Below the pieces are notes generated by a model that saw nothing but the letters and a program-made list of their open reading frames with translations, did no database searches and was not told the DNA's origin. From Jiella flava (lineage in GTDB: Bacteria > Pseudomonadota > Alphaproteobacteria > Rhizobiales > Rhizobiaceae), in the NCBI RefSeq assembly GCF_017349315.1, contig NZ_JAFMPP010000010.1, positions 81,260 to 145,259 of the forward strand: a stretch of 64,000 nucleotides of DNA, read 5' to 3'. Shown piece after piece: positions 35,449 through 45,181 of the stretch (the stretch's first letter is position 1; each line of letters opens with the position of its first letter). Made by a program: the position numbers and the translations under genes.

Positions 35449-36642
35449 ATGTCGCGCATCCGGGAAAATCGCATCGATCTCGTGCGCGGCATCTCGCTGC
35501 TTCTGATCTTCGTCGATCATTGCAATCTGACCTTCTCCGGGTTGCTGCAGCACAGCCGAGGTTTTTCCGATGCGGCCGAGCTGTTCGTAACGATGGCCGG
35601 CATGTCGGCCGCGTTGGCCTATCATCCGGCGCAAGGCCCAGCGGCTCCGCTCGCCATCGCCAAACGCACATTCAAACGGGCGTTCAAACTCTATCGGGTT
35701 CATCTGGCGCTGCTCGCCATTCTCGCCGCCTTCGTCTACACGCTGCGGTTCCCGCACCGCCAGGAGCTCGTCGCGCAATGGGCCCTCGAACCGCTGTTCG
35801 CGCCATCCGTGCAGATCGGCATCGACGTGGTTCTGCTGCGTTATCTGCCGGCCGGACTCGACATTCTGCCGCTTTACGTCGTCCTCGTCGCCGCGATCCC
35901 GCTGTTCTTTGTCGCCATCGACCGCTCGCCCTGGCTCGCCCTCGCGGCGTCGGCCGCATTATGGCTTGCCGCAGGTCTCTTCCACCTCAACCTGACCAAT
36001 CTGGCGGAACCCAAGGGCGTCTGGTTTTTCAATCCGTTCTCCTGGCAATTGGTGTTCGTCTGCGGATTGATCGCCGGCCTGCGGCTGCGGCATGGCCAAA
36101 CGCCCTTTCCATTCTCCCGCCCGTTGTTCGTCGCCGCCCTGGTCTTCTGCCTCGCCGCGATTCCGGCCAACCTTATCGTCCATGTCGGCAAGCTCGCAGA
36201 CAGCGGTCCGCTGCATCTGCTGGTGTCCAAGACCAGCGAGGGACCGTTGCGGCTGATCAATGCCTTGGCCATCGCCTACGTCGTCTTCAATCTCGATATT
36301 TTGAAACGTCTGTCCCCCGACGGCATCCTGCGCCCGCTCTTTGCCACCGGGCGCAACAGCCTCCCCGTATTCTTGACCGGCATCGTTCTGGCGGACATCA
36401 CCACGGCCGCCGTCGTCGCCAATGCCAGCCTGCCACTCGCGCTTGAGCTGACGATTGTCGCTCTTGGCTGCGCGATCCAGCTGATGCTCGCCACCAGCCG
36501 CGATCGCAGCGCCCGCCAAGCTTTCGGCAGATGGGCCGGCTCTTTGGTGGTGGCGTCCGATCCGCTCCCGGATTACGACGAACCAGCAAGCGCCAACGAA
36601 ACCGCCGACATCCGCCATGCCGCCCGAAACACCCCGTCCTGA
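35449..36642 (+). CDS. OpgC-family membrane protein (acyltransferase-3 type)
   Basis: A 397-residue integral membrane protein with about ten spans. The start [29 protein letters not shown] and the following [17 protein letters not shown] are the OpgC_C pattern. In Pseudomonas and Rhodobacter, OpgC adds succinyl groups to periplasmic glucans, and many alphaproteobacterial paralogues are uncharacterised. The ATG at 35449 is preferred over an upstream one at 35356 because CGGAG lies just before it. Its 3' end overlaps the following hexapeptide transferase start by 26 nt, suggesting coupled expression of two acyl-transfer proteins. Confidence 0.82.
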   Translation: MSRIRENRIDLVRGISLLLIFVDHCNLTFSGLLQHSRGFSDAAELFVTMAGMSAALAYHPAQGPAAPLAIAKRTFKRAFKLYRVHLALLAILAAFVYTLRFPHRQELVAQWALEPLFAPSVQIGIDVVLLRYLPAGLDILPLYVVLVAAIPLFFVAIDRSPWLALAASAALWLAAGLFHLNLTNLAEPKGVWFFNPFSWQLVFVCGLIAGLRLRHGQTPFPFSRPLFVAALVFCLAAIPANLIVHVGKLADSGPLHLLVSKTSEGPLRLINALAIAYVVFNLDILKRLSPDGILRPLFATGRNSLPVFLTGIVLADITTAAVVANASLPLALELTIVALGCAIQLMLATSRDRSARQAFGRWAGSLVVASDPLPDYDEPASANETADIRHAARNTPS

Positions 36643-37303
36643 GAACTTCGAAGAATTGCGCTTTCGCCCGTCCGAGCCACGGATTGCGACGACGGCGGAG
36701 CTGAAACGGGTGAAGCTCGGCCGCCATGCGGAGATCGGCCCGCGCTGCGTGCTGCGCGAGGTGACGGTAGGGGACTTTTCCTATTTTGAGCGCGGCGGCG
36801 AGGCGGTCTATACGAGCATCGGCAAATTCTGTTCGATCGCCGCCAATGTCCGGATCAACGCCCTCGCCCATCCGATGGAGCGGTTGACCACCCATAAGAT
36901 CAGCTACCGGCCGAACGAGTATTTCCGCTGGCTGCCGGTCGATCAGAGCGTGATCGATCGCCGCAAGGACGATGCGGTGACGATCGGCCACGACGTCTGG
37001 ATCGGCCACGCCGTCGTCATTATGCCCGGGGTTTTTATCGGCAACGGCGCGGTGATCGGCGCCGGGGCGGTGGTCACACGCGATGTCGCGCCCTTCACCG
37101 TGGTCGCGGGCGTCCCGGCCCAGCCGATCAAGCCGCGCTTTGCCGAGCCGATCGCCACCCGGATCGCCGCGCTCGCCTGGTGGGACTGGCCACCCGAAAC
37201 GCTTTACGACGCGATCCCCGACATGCAGGCGCTGCCGATCGAAGCCTTCCTCGACAAATGGGAAGGCCGTCAGCCCTTTTTGCCGTCCACCACGACGAAA
37301 TAG
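36617..37303 (+). CDS. Left-handed beta-helix (hexapeptide) acyltransferase
   Basis: A 228-residue hexapeptide-repeat protein: [107 protein letters not shown]. The [19 protein letters not shown] segment resembles the phosphonate-associated transferase subfamily (TIGR03308), but no phn genes are visible, so substrate is uncertain. It starts inside the OpgC-like gene. Its last 34 nt overlap the convergent MFS gene. Confidence 0.8.
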   Translation: MPPETPRPENFEELRFRPSEPRIATTAELKRVKLGRHAEIGPRCVLREVTVGDFSYFERGGEAVYTSIGKFCSIAANVRINALAHPMERLTTHKISYRPNEYFRWLPVDQSVIDRRKDDAVTIGHDVWIGHAVVIMPGVFIGNGAVIGAGAVVTRDVAPFTVVAGVPAQPIKPRFAEPIATRIAALAWWDWPPETLYDAIPDMQALPIEAFLDKWEGRQPFLPSTTTK

Positions 37304-38478
37304 AAAAGCGCCACCGCCGGCATCGCCATGCCGATCACGCAGATGCCGAGCCAACCGAACGCCTCCAGCACAGGACTCGCCAGGGCCGAACCGATCGCCC
37401 CGCCGATGAAGAAGGTGGTCATATAGACGGCGTTCAGGCGGTTTCGGATATCCGGCGCCAGGCCATAGATCTCCCGTTGACCGAAGACGAGATTGGCCTG
37501 GACGCCGAGATCGACCATCACAGCGCTAACGATCAGCGCCATGAGTGAATGCGTCCCGAACAACGCCGCAGCAAAGGCCGCCACCACCATCGCCAACGCC
37601 GCCGTGGTGCCGATCCGCGTATAACCGCGATCGGCGAGCCGCCCGGCGACGGGCGCTGCGAAAACGCCGAGCACGCCGGCCAGCGCGAACAGCGCGACGC
37701 CGCTCGGCGTGAAATTGAACGGCGCACGCATCAAGAGGATCGGCGCCGCTGTCCAGAACAGCGAGAAGGCGCCGAACATCGCCGCGTGATAGAGCCCGCG
37801 CCGGCGTAAGACCGGCTCGGTGACGAACAGCTGGCCGAGCGAGCGAATGAGCGCGCCATAGCCGCGCTGGCCGGCCGGCACCCGGCGCGGCAGCAGCGCC
37901 AGCGAGATGGCGGCGAGTGCGGCGATCAGCGCTCCCGAAAGACCGAAAACCCAACGCCATCCGACGATGCCGGCGAGAAAGCTGGACACCGGCCGGGCGA
38001 GCAGAATGCCGCCGAGCAGACCGCTCATGACATTGCCGACCACCGCGCCGCGCTGCTTTTCCGGCGCCAGATTGGCCGCGAGCGGCACCAGCATCTGCGC
38101 CGCCGCCGAGGTCGTCCCGACAACCAGCATCATGGCAAAGAGCGCGGCGGCACCGGGCGCGACGGCCAGCCCCAGGAGGCTCACCACATTGGCCGCCATG
38201 GTGACGAGGATCAGCCGGCGATTCTCGAACAGATCGCCGAGCGGCACCAGGAAGACGAGGCCAATGGCATAGCCGATCTGGGCGAGCGTCACGATGGCGC
38301 TCTCGACGGCGATCGGCAGGCCGAGATCGGCTCCCATCAGCGCGACCAGCGGCTGGGCGTAGTAAAGATTGGCGGCAAGCGCCCCGCAGGACACCGCGAA
38401 GAGAAATGTCAGCATCGGGCCGAGCCCGCTGCCTTCGGCGGTCTCATCGGCCGGCATCGTCGTCGCCGCGTCGCTCAT
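37270..38478 (-). CDS. MFS transporter
   Basis: A 402-residue, roughly 12-span major facilitator. Signature segments are [18 protein letters not shown] in span 1, [14 protein letters not shown] between spans 2 and 3 (the MFS A motif), [37 protein letters not shown] in span 5 and [10 protein letters not shown] in the second half. It resembles the YNFM/Bcr-like drug-efflux group, but the substrate cannot be told. The ATG at 38478 is chosen because GAGAGGG precedes it. Confidence 0.85.
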   Translation of the reverse strand: MSDAATTMPADETAEGSGLGPMLTFLFAVSCGALAANLYYAQPLVALMGADLGLPIAVESAIVTLAQIGYAIGLVFLVPLGDLFENRRLILVTMAANVVSLLGLAVAPGAAALFAMMLVVGTTSAAAQMLVPLAANLAPEKQRGAVVGNVMSGLLGGILLARPVSSFLAGIVGWRWVFGLSGALIAALAAISLALLPRRVPAGQRGYGALIRSLGQLFVTEPVLRRRGLYHAAMFGAFSLFWTAAPILLMRAPFNFTPSGVALFALAGVLGVFAAPVAGRLADRGYTRIGTTAALAMVVAAFAAALFGTHSLMALIVSAVMVDLGVQANLVFGQREIYGLAPDIRNRLNAVYMTTFFIGGAIGSALASPVLEAFGWLGICVIGMAMPAVALFYFVVVDGKKG

Positions 38479-38772
38479 GGCACGAACCCTCTCACTGCGG
38501 CACGCCGAAGCCCTTCGGCGGCACGATCGGTGGTGACGCATTCTGTCCGGTGACAGAGCCGGTTCCGCGAGTGGGCCGGCAAATCCACGCTTGTAACCTA
38601 ACGGCCGCCGCCGATCATTCCAGACAGGCAGCGCGCGCCGTCAGCGAACATTGCGACAATCGCCGCGGCGCCGCGGTTTGCAACCCTGGCTGAGGCGCTT
38701 ATGGTTGCGCCGGACGGCCGGCTCTTTGATGTTCCACCGCCAGCGATTTCCAACGACAGACCAGGATCCGCC

Positions 38773-39609
38773 ATGCGCTTTACCGGAACAAAGAGCTACG
38801 TCGCCGGCAAGGATCTGATGGTGGCCGTCAATGCCGCGATCACGCTTGAGCGCCCGCTGCTTGTCAAAGGCGAACCAGGAACCGGCAAGACCGAACTCGC
38901 CTTCCAGATCGCCGATGCGCTTGGCCTGCGGCTGATCCAATGGACGGTAAAATCAACGACAAGGGCCGCGCAGGGGCTTTACGAATATGACGCGGTCTCG
39001 CGGCTGCGCGACAGCCAGCTCGGCGACGAGCGGGTCTACGACATCAAGAACTACATCAAGCCCGGCAAGCTTTGGGACGCCTTTGCCTCGAGCGAACGGG
39101 TGGTGCTGTTGATCGACGAGATCGACAAGGCCGACATCGAGTTTCCCAACGACCTGTTGCAGGAGCTCGACAAGATGAGCTTCGACGTGGTCGAGACCGG
39201 CGAGACCATTGCCGCGATCCATCGGCCGATCGTCGTCATCACCTCGAACAACGAAAAGGAGCTGCCGGACGCCTTTCTGCGCCGCTGCTTCTTCCACTAT
39301 ATCCAGTTTCCCGATGTCGAAACGCTGCAGCAGATCGTCGACGTCCATCATCCCGGCATCAAGCAGGATCTGGTGCGCGCCGCCCTCACCCAATTCTACG
39401 AGATCCGCGAGCAGCCGGGGCTGAAGAAGAAGCCCTCGACCTCCGAGGCGCTCGACTGGATCCGCCTGCTGGTCGCCGAGGACGTCGAAGCCAAGGATCT
39501 GCGCGAGAGCCCAACCAAGGTTTTGCCGAAGCTGCATGGCGCATTGCTGAAGAATGAGCAGGACGTGCATCTGTTCGAGCGGTTGGCGTTTTTGGCGCGC
39601 CGGGGGTAA
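38773..39609 (+). CDS. MoxR-family AAA+ ATPase
   Basis: A 278-residue ATPase. It starts MRFTGTKSYVAGKDLMVAVNAAITLERPLLVKGEPGTGKTELA, with Walker A GEPGTGKT, Walker B VVLLIDEIDKAD, sensor 1 VVITSNNEKELPDAFLRRC and the arginine finger FLRRC. Members of this subgroup typically work with a von Willebrand factor A protein encoded just downstream to activate a metalloenzyme. Here no VWA gene follows. The ATG at 38773 is chosen because AGGATCCGCC precedes it and family members begin MRFxGT; an upstream in-frame ATG at 38701 is possible. Confidence 0.88.
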   Translation: MRFTGTKSYVAGKDLMVAVNAAITLERPLLVKGEPGTGKTELAFQIADALGLRLIQWTVKSTTRAAQGLYEYDAVSRLRDSQLGDERVYDIKNYIKPGKLWDAFASSERVVLLIDEIDKADIEFPNDLLQELDKMSFDVVETGETIAAIHRPIVVITSNNEKELPDAFLRRCFFHYIQFPDVETLQQIVDVHHPGIKQDLVRAALTQFYEIREQPGLKKKPSTSEALDWIRLLVAEDVEAKDLRESPTKVLPKLHGALLKNEQDVHLFERLAFLARRG

Positions 39610-39932
39610 TCGGCGGCAAGGAACGCGATTTCGTTCGACGCGGCAAGAATGATGATCGACGCCCGTGGCGAGCTCGCTTCCTCGCCTCACCGTTCGGAGT
39701 CGGCGCGCCCGACATGAATGTGCGTTGGCGCGACCGATCTTGGGAACGGATTTTGCTGTCATTGTCGGTCTTGCGCATGCGAACGGCCCCAACCGTTCAG
39801 CTTTTCGTCAATTCTTAACCATCTTGCCGAATTCTCTGATATCCGTGCCAATTTCGCACTCCACATTAACGCTTCAACGCGAAAATCGCAGACTCGAAAA
39901 CCTGTCTCCGTACACGCTCACCGAGTTCTGCA
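39610..39932. other. 323-nt gap between moxR and the SleB-like gene
   Basis: No supported gene. The right part, from about 39800, is AT-richer (TTTTCGTCAATTCTTAACC) and likely carries the promoter of the downstream lipoprotein gene. No clear terminator is seen behind moxR. Confidence 0.45.
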
Positions 39933-40691
39933 ATGCTCCTTCCGAAATCGGCGAAAGCGCTTCGAACGGCCCCGTTCCTCATGCTCGTGGCCAGCCTGTC
40001 GGGCTGCGCATCGGGTTCGCTGTTCAGCCGGCCGATGACCGCGCATGAATGCATGACGCGCGTGATGTATTTCGAATCCAACCGCTCGAGCCCGGTCGGG
40101 ATGCTCGCCGTCGGCACCGTGGTGATGAACCGCGTCGAGAGCCAGCACTTTCCGGACACGGTCTGTGGCGTGGTCGCCCAGCCCAACCAGTTTGCCCCCG
40201 GCGTGACCACCCGGCGGATGGGCCGGGGGAGCCAGCTTGCGTCCGAAATGGCGACCAAGGTGCTGAATGGTGGGCGCCACCGCTATGTCGGCAAGGCGCT
40301 CTATTTCCATACCGCCGGCATGACCTTCCCCTACACCAACATGCATTATCTCGTCGAAGCCGGCGGCAACGTCTTTTACGACAAACGCAAGAACGCCCGG
40401 AGCCGGAGCGATCCGCCCTTCGTCAATCCGCAAGGGTTGGAGGCTGCGAACCGTGCCGCCAACGTCATGCTGACGGGCTATCAGACCGCACCCGCGAGCC
40501 AGCGGATAGCACCGCAACCTCAGCCAGAATATCAGCCGCGACGGATCGAGCAGCCCGCCGCCGTGCCGCTGCCGGAAGCGCCGCCGGAGGCCACCTATGC
40601 GGACAACCGCCCGGTTCCGCGCTCGGCCGGCAGCGCGATGCTGCAACCGGTCGATATCGACGATCTGATCCGCGCCAACGGCGGCTATTGA
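39933..40691 (+). CDS. SleB-type cell wall hydrolase, lipoprotein
   Basis: A 252-residue protein with a lipoprotein signal peptide: KSAKALRTAPFLMLVASLSGC, with the lipobox LSGC and lipidated Cys25. The Hydrolase_2/SleB domain follows (TAHECMTRVMYFESNRSSPVGMLAVGTVVMNRVES), where the Glu of YFES is the expected catalytic residue, then VVAQPNQFAPG and GKALYFHTAGMTFPY. The last 80 residues are Pro/Gln/Ala-rich and probably disordered. It likely cuts peptidoglycan from the outer membrane. Confidence 0.87.
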   Translation: MLLPKSAKALRTAPFLMLVASLSGCASGSLFSRPMTAHECMTRVMYFESNRSSPVGMLAVGTVVMNRVESQHFPDTVCGVVAQPNQFAPGVTTRRMGRGSQLASEMATKVLNGGRHRYVGKALYFHTAGMTFPYTNMHYLVEAGGNVFYDKRKNARSRSDPPFVNPQGLEAANRAANVMLTGYQTAPASQRIAPQPQPEYQPRRIEQPAAVPLPEAPPEATYADNRPVPRSAGSAMLQPVDIDDLIRANGGY

Positions 40692-40769
40692 GTCTGCAAG
40701 ACGGCCGCACTTTGCGCATCTCGTCGGGCCAAGAGGCAGAGCCGGCCGGGGTCAATCCGCATCCCTTTG

Positions 40770-41672
40770 TCAGGCGAACAGCCGTAAATTCTGCCCTGTC
40801 CGCTCGCCAAAACTCGCCGCGACGTGCTCGGCCAACGCCTCGGCGACAGGGCCCGCGCCGTCCCGGGTGAGCATGTCCACCCTGTAAGTGCCAATCGGCG
40901 GAAGACCGCCCACGCCATCGAGCCGCACAAGCCGTGGCGACAGCACGCTGGTCGGAAGGGCCGCGACCGCAAGATCGGCCTCGACAGCGGCAATCTGCGC
41001 CTGACACTGACCGCTGGAATATGCGATGCGGTAGTCGAGCCCGGCCTGTTGGAGCGCCGAAAGTGCCAGGGACCGCCAGAAGCAGCCATGCTCCGCCACG
41101 GCCAATGGCAGGGGATCGTGCATCGCCGCGCAGCCATTCTTCATTCCAACCCAGACCAGCATCTCGGTATGCACGGGACGCACCGGCAGACCGAAGCCGT
41201 TCTCACAGGTAAACAACACGACATCGAGGTCTCCGGCAAGGCAGCGACGGCGCAGCTCGTCGCTGGTGTCGAGCCGCACCTCGACCTCGACCTGAGGATG
41301 GGTCGAGGCGAAGCGTTTCAGAATTTCCGGGATCGCGAAGATGCCGGAATCATCCGGCGCGCCAAACCGCACTCGCCCCTCCATCACCGGCCGGCGGAAA
41401 TGCTCAAGCGCCTCGTCGTTCAGCCGCAAAAGTTTGCGGGCGAAGCCAAGCAGGCATTCACCATCGATCGTCAGCTCCACCGAGCGCGTCTCGCGGCGAA
41501 ACAGCGGGCGGCCGACCAAATCTTCCAGCTTCTTGACCTGCAGGCTCACCGCCGAGGGCGAACGAAACACCCGCTCTGCCGCGCGGGTGAAATTGCCGGT
41601 TTCGCAGATGGCCACGAAGGTCCGCAGAAGATCGACGTCGAGATTGGCGACGACCGGTGCCAGTTGATTCAT
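40770..41672 (-). CDS. LysR-family transcriptional regulator (LsrB/VtlR-like)
   Basis: A 300-residue LysR protein. The winged HTH is DLLRTFVAICETGNFTRAAERVFRSPSAVSLQVKKLEDLVGRPLFRR. The effector domain has VRFGAPDDSGIFAIPEILKRFASTHPQVEVEVRLDTSDEL and HGCFWRSLALSALQQAGLDYRIAYSSG. This pattern resembles the LsrB/VtlR branch of rhizobia and Brucella as I remember it. VtlR of Brucella activates genes for DUF1127 proteins and an sRNA. Here the divergent neighbour is a DUF1127-like gene, which supports that reading. The ATG at 41672 is chosen for GGAG at a 6-nt distance. Confidence 0.85.
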   Translation of the reverse strand: MNQLAPVVANLDVDLLRTFVAICETGNFTRAAERVFRSPSAVSLQVKKLEDLVGRPLFRRETRSVELTIDGECLLGFARKLLRLNDEALEHFRRPVMEGRVRFGAPDDSGIFAIPEILKRFASTHPQVEVEVRLDTSDELRRRCLAGDLDVVLFTCENGFGLPVRPVHTEMLVWVGMKNGCAAMHDPLPLAVAEHGCFWRSLALSALQQAGLDYRIAYSSGQCQAQIAAVEADLAVAALPTSVLSPRLVRLDGVGGLPPIGTYRVDMLTRDGAGPVAEALAEHVAASFGERTGQNLRLFA

Positions 41673-41784
41673 CGACGACTCCATCAGGTCAATGACGAAT
41701 ACTCATAGATCAGTTTAAACCTTTTCGTTCGACTCATCAATCATCTCCCGGCAGATTACCCCCGCACCACCAAAGGAGAACGCC
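41673..41784. promoter_or_regulatory. Divergent promoter region of LysR and DUF1127-like genes
   Basis: A 112-nt gap. The middle (ACTCATAGATCAGTTTAAACC and TTTTCGTTCGACTCATCAATC) is AT-rich compared with both genes. LysR regulators commonly bind between themselves and a divergent target at T-N11-A sites. Several such spacings occur here, so I cannot pick one. Confidence 0.45.
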
Positions 41785-42081
41785 ATGCTGGGTTGGGTCT
41801 ATGCGCCTCGGATCGAAGACACCGCAGCTGTGCACCACGAAACCGGTTTCAGCTGGCTCTGGTCCTGGACAGCCAAACGGCGCCGACAAAGGCTGCGGCG
41901 CAATGCCATGGCGACGCTGCTGCGGGTCGATGCCGACACGCTGCGCGACATCACCGGACTCGAACGTTTGCAGGTCGAAGCAGCGGCGCGGCTGCCCCTG
42001 AGCATCGACGCTCTCGACCGTCTGCAACAGATGCAGCGCGCGGACAGCATCACCGCAGCCTCGCGCGCTGTGCGTCAGTGA
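41785..42081 (+). CDS. DUF1127-like small protein
   Basis: A 98-residue protein. The middle part RRRQRLRRNAMATLLRVDADTLRDITGLERLQVEAA follows the DUF1127 layout (basic helix, L..L..D.L.DI.L.R..V.A), though it is longer than most members and carries extra N- and C-terminal parts. AAAGGAGAACGCC gives a strong ribosome site. It is divergent from the LysR gene and therefore a likely target of it. The family match is by eye and weaker than for the 17777 gene. Confidence 0.72.
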   Translation: MLGWVYAPRIEDTAAVHHETGFSWLWSWTAKRRRQRLRRNAMATLLRVDADTLRDITGLERLQVEAAARLPLSIDALDRLQQMQRADSITAASRAVRQ

Positions 42082-42675
42082 AAACGCACACAACCAAACG
42101 ACCACTTCAGCGAAAGACGAAGACGCTTCGATATCAAAACACGTCCGCTGAAAGATCGGCTTCTTTGGTTTTGATGCGGAGAAGAAAGCACATGATAACC
42201 TTGAAATAAAATATCTTTCCCGCGTTACATCGATCTGCGCGGGGAGACGTTTAAGCCCAGCGAAAACCGATCGGGTTGGTCGAAAAAGAGAACCTCTCCT
42301 TCATTTCCAAATATGAATTTCAGCTGAAAGACAGAACCGACGGCACAACGCGCCACTCGGTTAAATTCTTCAACAGTTACACAACTTTTTATAATATCAA
42401 TTTATTCAAAAATCAACAAAAAAGAAAGAAAAACGTATGTTTCAGTGTGAATTAATATTCTTAGATAATATATTAACTCATTTGTCCATTTCAACAAAAT
42501 TAACATTTAACGTGCTACGAAAAGTCCCGAACGATAGCACGCCGTGACTGAATCACTTGGTTTTTATCGCGAAATGAAAGGAGTGACGCTGCGATGGGAC
42601 CCAGGACCACAGCGTCAGGGGCCACGCAGGACCGCACGAGTAAGCGATCAACCAATTTGGGTATGGAGGAGACGA
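42082..42675 (+). promoter_or_regulatory. 594-nt AT-rich leader region before the chemoreceptor gene
   Basis: From about 42190 to 42540 the DNA is much richer in A and T than the rest of the window. A TATAAT at 42390-42395 is a possible -10 element, with only a weak -35 (TCTTCA at 42367). A frame in phase with the chemoreceptor extends up to 42544 but lacks conserved content. No other gene is supported. The strip may be a long promoter/leader or a fragment of acquired DNA. Confidence 0.45.
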
Positions 42676-44466
42676 ATGTTTGGCATGAATGGCAGATCTG
42701 GATCGACATCCGCGGCAATCTTGGACGCGATCGACAAATCGCTCGCGATGATCGAGTTCAAGCCGGACGGCACCATCCTCTCGGCGAATAAGAATTTCTG
42801 TACCGCCTTGGGCTACGACGCCAGCGAGATCATCGGCAAACATCACTCGATATTCGTCGGAGCGGCCGAGGCCGGCTCAGCGCATTATCAAGAGTTTTGG
42901 GCCAAGCTCAGACGCGGCGAATTCGACGCCAGGCAGTATAAGCGCATCGGCAAGGGCGGCCGGGAGATCTGGATCGAGGCGACCTACAACCCCGTCTTCC
43001 ATGGCCGCAAGGTCGTCAAGATCGTCAAGATTGCGACCGACATCACCAAGACCAAAAGCGTTGCGACCGAGAACGCCGGCAAACTCGACGCCATTTCGCG
43101 ATCCCAGGCGGTTATCGAATTTTCGACCGACGGCACGATTCTGACCGCCAACGAGAATTTCTGCAAAGCGCTCGGCTACAGGCTGGATGAAATCCAGGGC
43201 CGCAAGCACGCCATGTTCGTCGATCCGGCCTATACCAAGAGCAGCGCCTATGAGCGCTTCTGGGCAACGCTCGGACGCGGCGAATTCGTCTCCGACGAAT
43301 TCACCCGGATCAGCAAGAACGGTCAGAAAGTCTACATTCAGGCGACATACAATCCGATCTTCGACATGGACGGAAAAGTGACGAAAGTGGTCAAATTCGC
43401 CACGGACGTCAGCGGACGAGTGAGGGCCGTCAACACCATCGCCGAGGGGCTGGGCCGCTTGGCCGAGGGCAATGTCGCGCAGACGCTGGACGAACCGTTC
43501 ACGGCCGATCTCGACAAGCTGCGGCTCGATTTCAATGCCTCCGTCGGGGTGCTACGCGAGACGCTGTCGGCCGTTGGCGACGCCGCCTCGGCGATTACGG
43601 CCGCGACCGAGGAGATCCGCGTCGCTTCGGACGACCTTGCCCGCCGAACCGAGCAACAGGCAGCGTCCGTCGAACAAACCTCGGCGGCGATCGGCGAGCT
43701 GACCGAAACCGTGCGCGATTCCGCCGATCGCGCCGAGAAGGCCGGAAGTCTTGTCGCCCGGACCAAGACGAATGCGGAATCCTCCGGAACGGTCGTCTCG
43801 CGCGCCGTCGCCGCCATGTCCGAGATCGAGGCTTCGTCCAACCAGATCTCCCGCATCATCGGCGTCATCGACGAAATCGCCTTCCAGACCAATCTCCTCG
43901 CCCTCAATGCCGGCGTCGAGGCAGCCCGCGCCGGTGAAGCCGGCAAGGGCTTCGCAGTAGTTGCCCAGGAAGTTCGCGCCCTCGCCCAGCGCTCGGCGGA
44001 AGCGGCCAAGGAAATCAAAGGGCTGATCCAGAAATCGACGTCGCAGGTCGACAAAGGCGTCGAACTGGTCGGCGAAACCGGCGCAGCCTTGCAGACGATC
44101 GTGGCCGAGGTCAGCGATATCGACGCCAACGTCCGCGCCATTGTCGAAGCGAGCCGCAACCAAGCCACGGGCCTTGCCGAAATCAACAAGGCCGTCGCTT
44201 CGATCGACGATGGCACGCAGCAGAATGCGACGATGGTCGAAGAAGCGACGGCCGCCTGCCACAACCTCGCCGGCCAGACCAAGGATCTCGACGCACTCTT
44301 GGCGAAATTCTCCACCGGCCGCAAACGTGTTTCCTCGACAAACAACAACGCAAAGTCACGGGCCAAGGCCGCCGCGTCCGCTCGTGAACTCCAGACGAGC
44401 GTGAAGACCGCCTTTGCCTCGAATGGCAGCGCCGCCCTCAAACAAGACACTTGGGAAGAATTTTGA
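42676..44466 (+). CDS. Soluble methyl-accepting chemotaxis protein with two PAS domains
   Basis: A 596-residue chemoreceptor without membrane spans. PAS 1 (about 10-115; [26 protein letters not shown]) and PAS 2 (about 135-240; [25 protein letters not shown]) are near-duplicates. A HAMP-like linker follows ([23 protein letters not shown]), then the signalling hairpin with tip [42 protein letters not shown]. It ends in TWEEF, like the pentapeptide tether for CheR. PAS sensors of this type often bind heme or flavin and report redox state; the ligand is not visible. The ATG at 42676 is preceded by GGAGGAG. It overlaps cheW by TGATG. Confidence 0.92.
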   Translation: MFGMNGRSGSTSAAILDAIDKSLAMIEFKPDGTILSANKNFCTALGYDASEIIGKHHSIFVGAAEAGSAHYQEFWAKLRRGEFDARQYKRIGKGGREIWIEATYNPVFHGRKVVKIVKIATDITKTKSVATENAGKLDAISRSQAVIEFSTDGTILTANENFCKALGYRLDEIQGRKHAMFVDPAYTKSSAYERFWATLGRGEFVSDEFTRISKNGQKVYIQATYNPIFDMDGKVTKVVKFATDVSGRVRAVNTIAEGLGRLAEGNVAQTLDEPFTADLDKLRLDFNASVGVLRETLSAVGDAASAITAATEEIRVASDDLARRTEQQAASVEQTSAAIGELTETVRDSADRAEKAGSLVARTKTNAESSGTVVSRAVAAMSEIEASSNQISRIIGVIDEIAFQTNLLALNAGVEAARAGEAGKGFAVVAQEVRALAQRSAEAAKEIKGLIQKSTSQVDKGVELVGETGAALQTIVAEVSDIDANVRAIVEASRNQATGLAEINKAVASIDDGTQQNATMVEEATAACHNLAGQTKDLDALLAKFSTGRKRVSSTNNNAKSRAKAAASARELQTSVKTAFASNGSAALKQDTWEEF

Positions 44467-44957
44467 TGCTCGCCCAACGGCTCGACAGCACCGCTCATGA
44501 TCTCGGCGAGGCCGCGATCGAAATCATCGCCTTCGAAATCGGGGGCCAGCGCTTCTGTGTCCGCACCACGGCCGTCCGCGAGATCCGAGGCTGGAGCAAG
44601 AGCACGCCCCTGCCCCAGGCACCGCGGGAAATCATGGGCATGATGAACCTGCGCGGCTCGATCATTCCGATCGTCAACATGGCCACCAAGCTAGGCATGC
44701 CGGCGTCGGAGCCGGACGGGCGCAGCGCGGTCATCGTTGCCGAGGTCCAGGACGCGGTCATCGGCCTGCTGGTCGACCGCGTCGCCGACATCCTGACGGT
44801 CGAGGCCAAAACCATCCAGCCCACCCCGGAAATGCGCGGCAGCTTCACCGGCGGCTATGTCACCGGGGTCATCGCCACTGGCGACGGAATGACCTGCTTC
44901 CTCGATCTAAACCGGATGTTCGCCGGCTTCTCGTTCGAGGAAGAGACCGCCGCCTAA
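44466..44957 (+). CDS. cheW: Chemotaxis coupling protein CheW
   Basis: A 163-residue CheW domain: EIIAFEIGGQRFCVRTTAVREIRGW, the hallmark NLRGSIIPIVNMATKLGMP, and AVIVAEVQDAVIGLLVDRVADILTV. It bridges receptors to the CheA kinase. Its ATG overlaps the receptor stop codon (TGATG), so the two are made together and probably work as a pair. No cheA, cheY or cheR is nearby, so it must couple to a chemotaxis system encoded elsewhere. The acidic end FSFEEETAA is ordinary. Confidence 0.93.
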   Translation: MLAQRLDSTAHDLGEAAIEIIAFEIGGQRFCVRTTAVREIRGWSKSTPLPQAPREIMGMMNLRGSIIPIVNMATKLGMPASEPDGRSAVIVAEVQDAVIGLLVDRVADILTVEAKTIQPTPEMRGSFTGGYVTGVIATGDGMTCFLDLNRMFAGFSFEEETAA

Positions 44958-45181
44958 CGGCGCCACCGGCGAGAGACGGAACGAGCCCTGCGGCGCATGG
45001 CGCCGGAGTTGTCCCGGCGCAGCGCTTTGTCGTGCAGCGGATGCCGGGACGGGCTGAACAAGTCGGTTGGCGGGCCAAATTTCCCGTTCGTGAGATCGTA
45101 GCGGCAACGTGTCGCCAAAGGACCCTTGTCGAACGCGCAAGCCGTGACACCTATGGGCCTTCCGATGCCTCACGGATTCCC

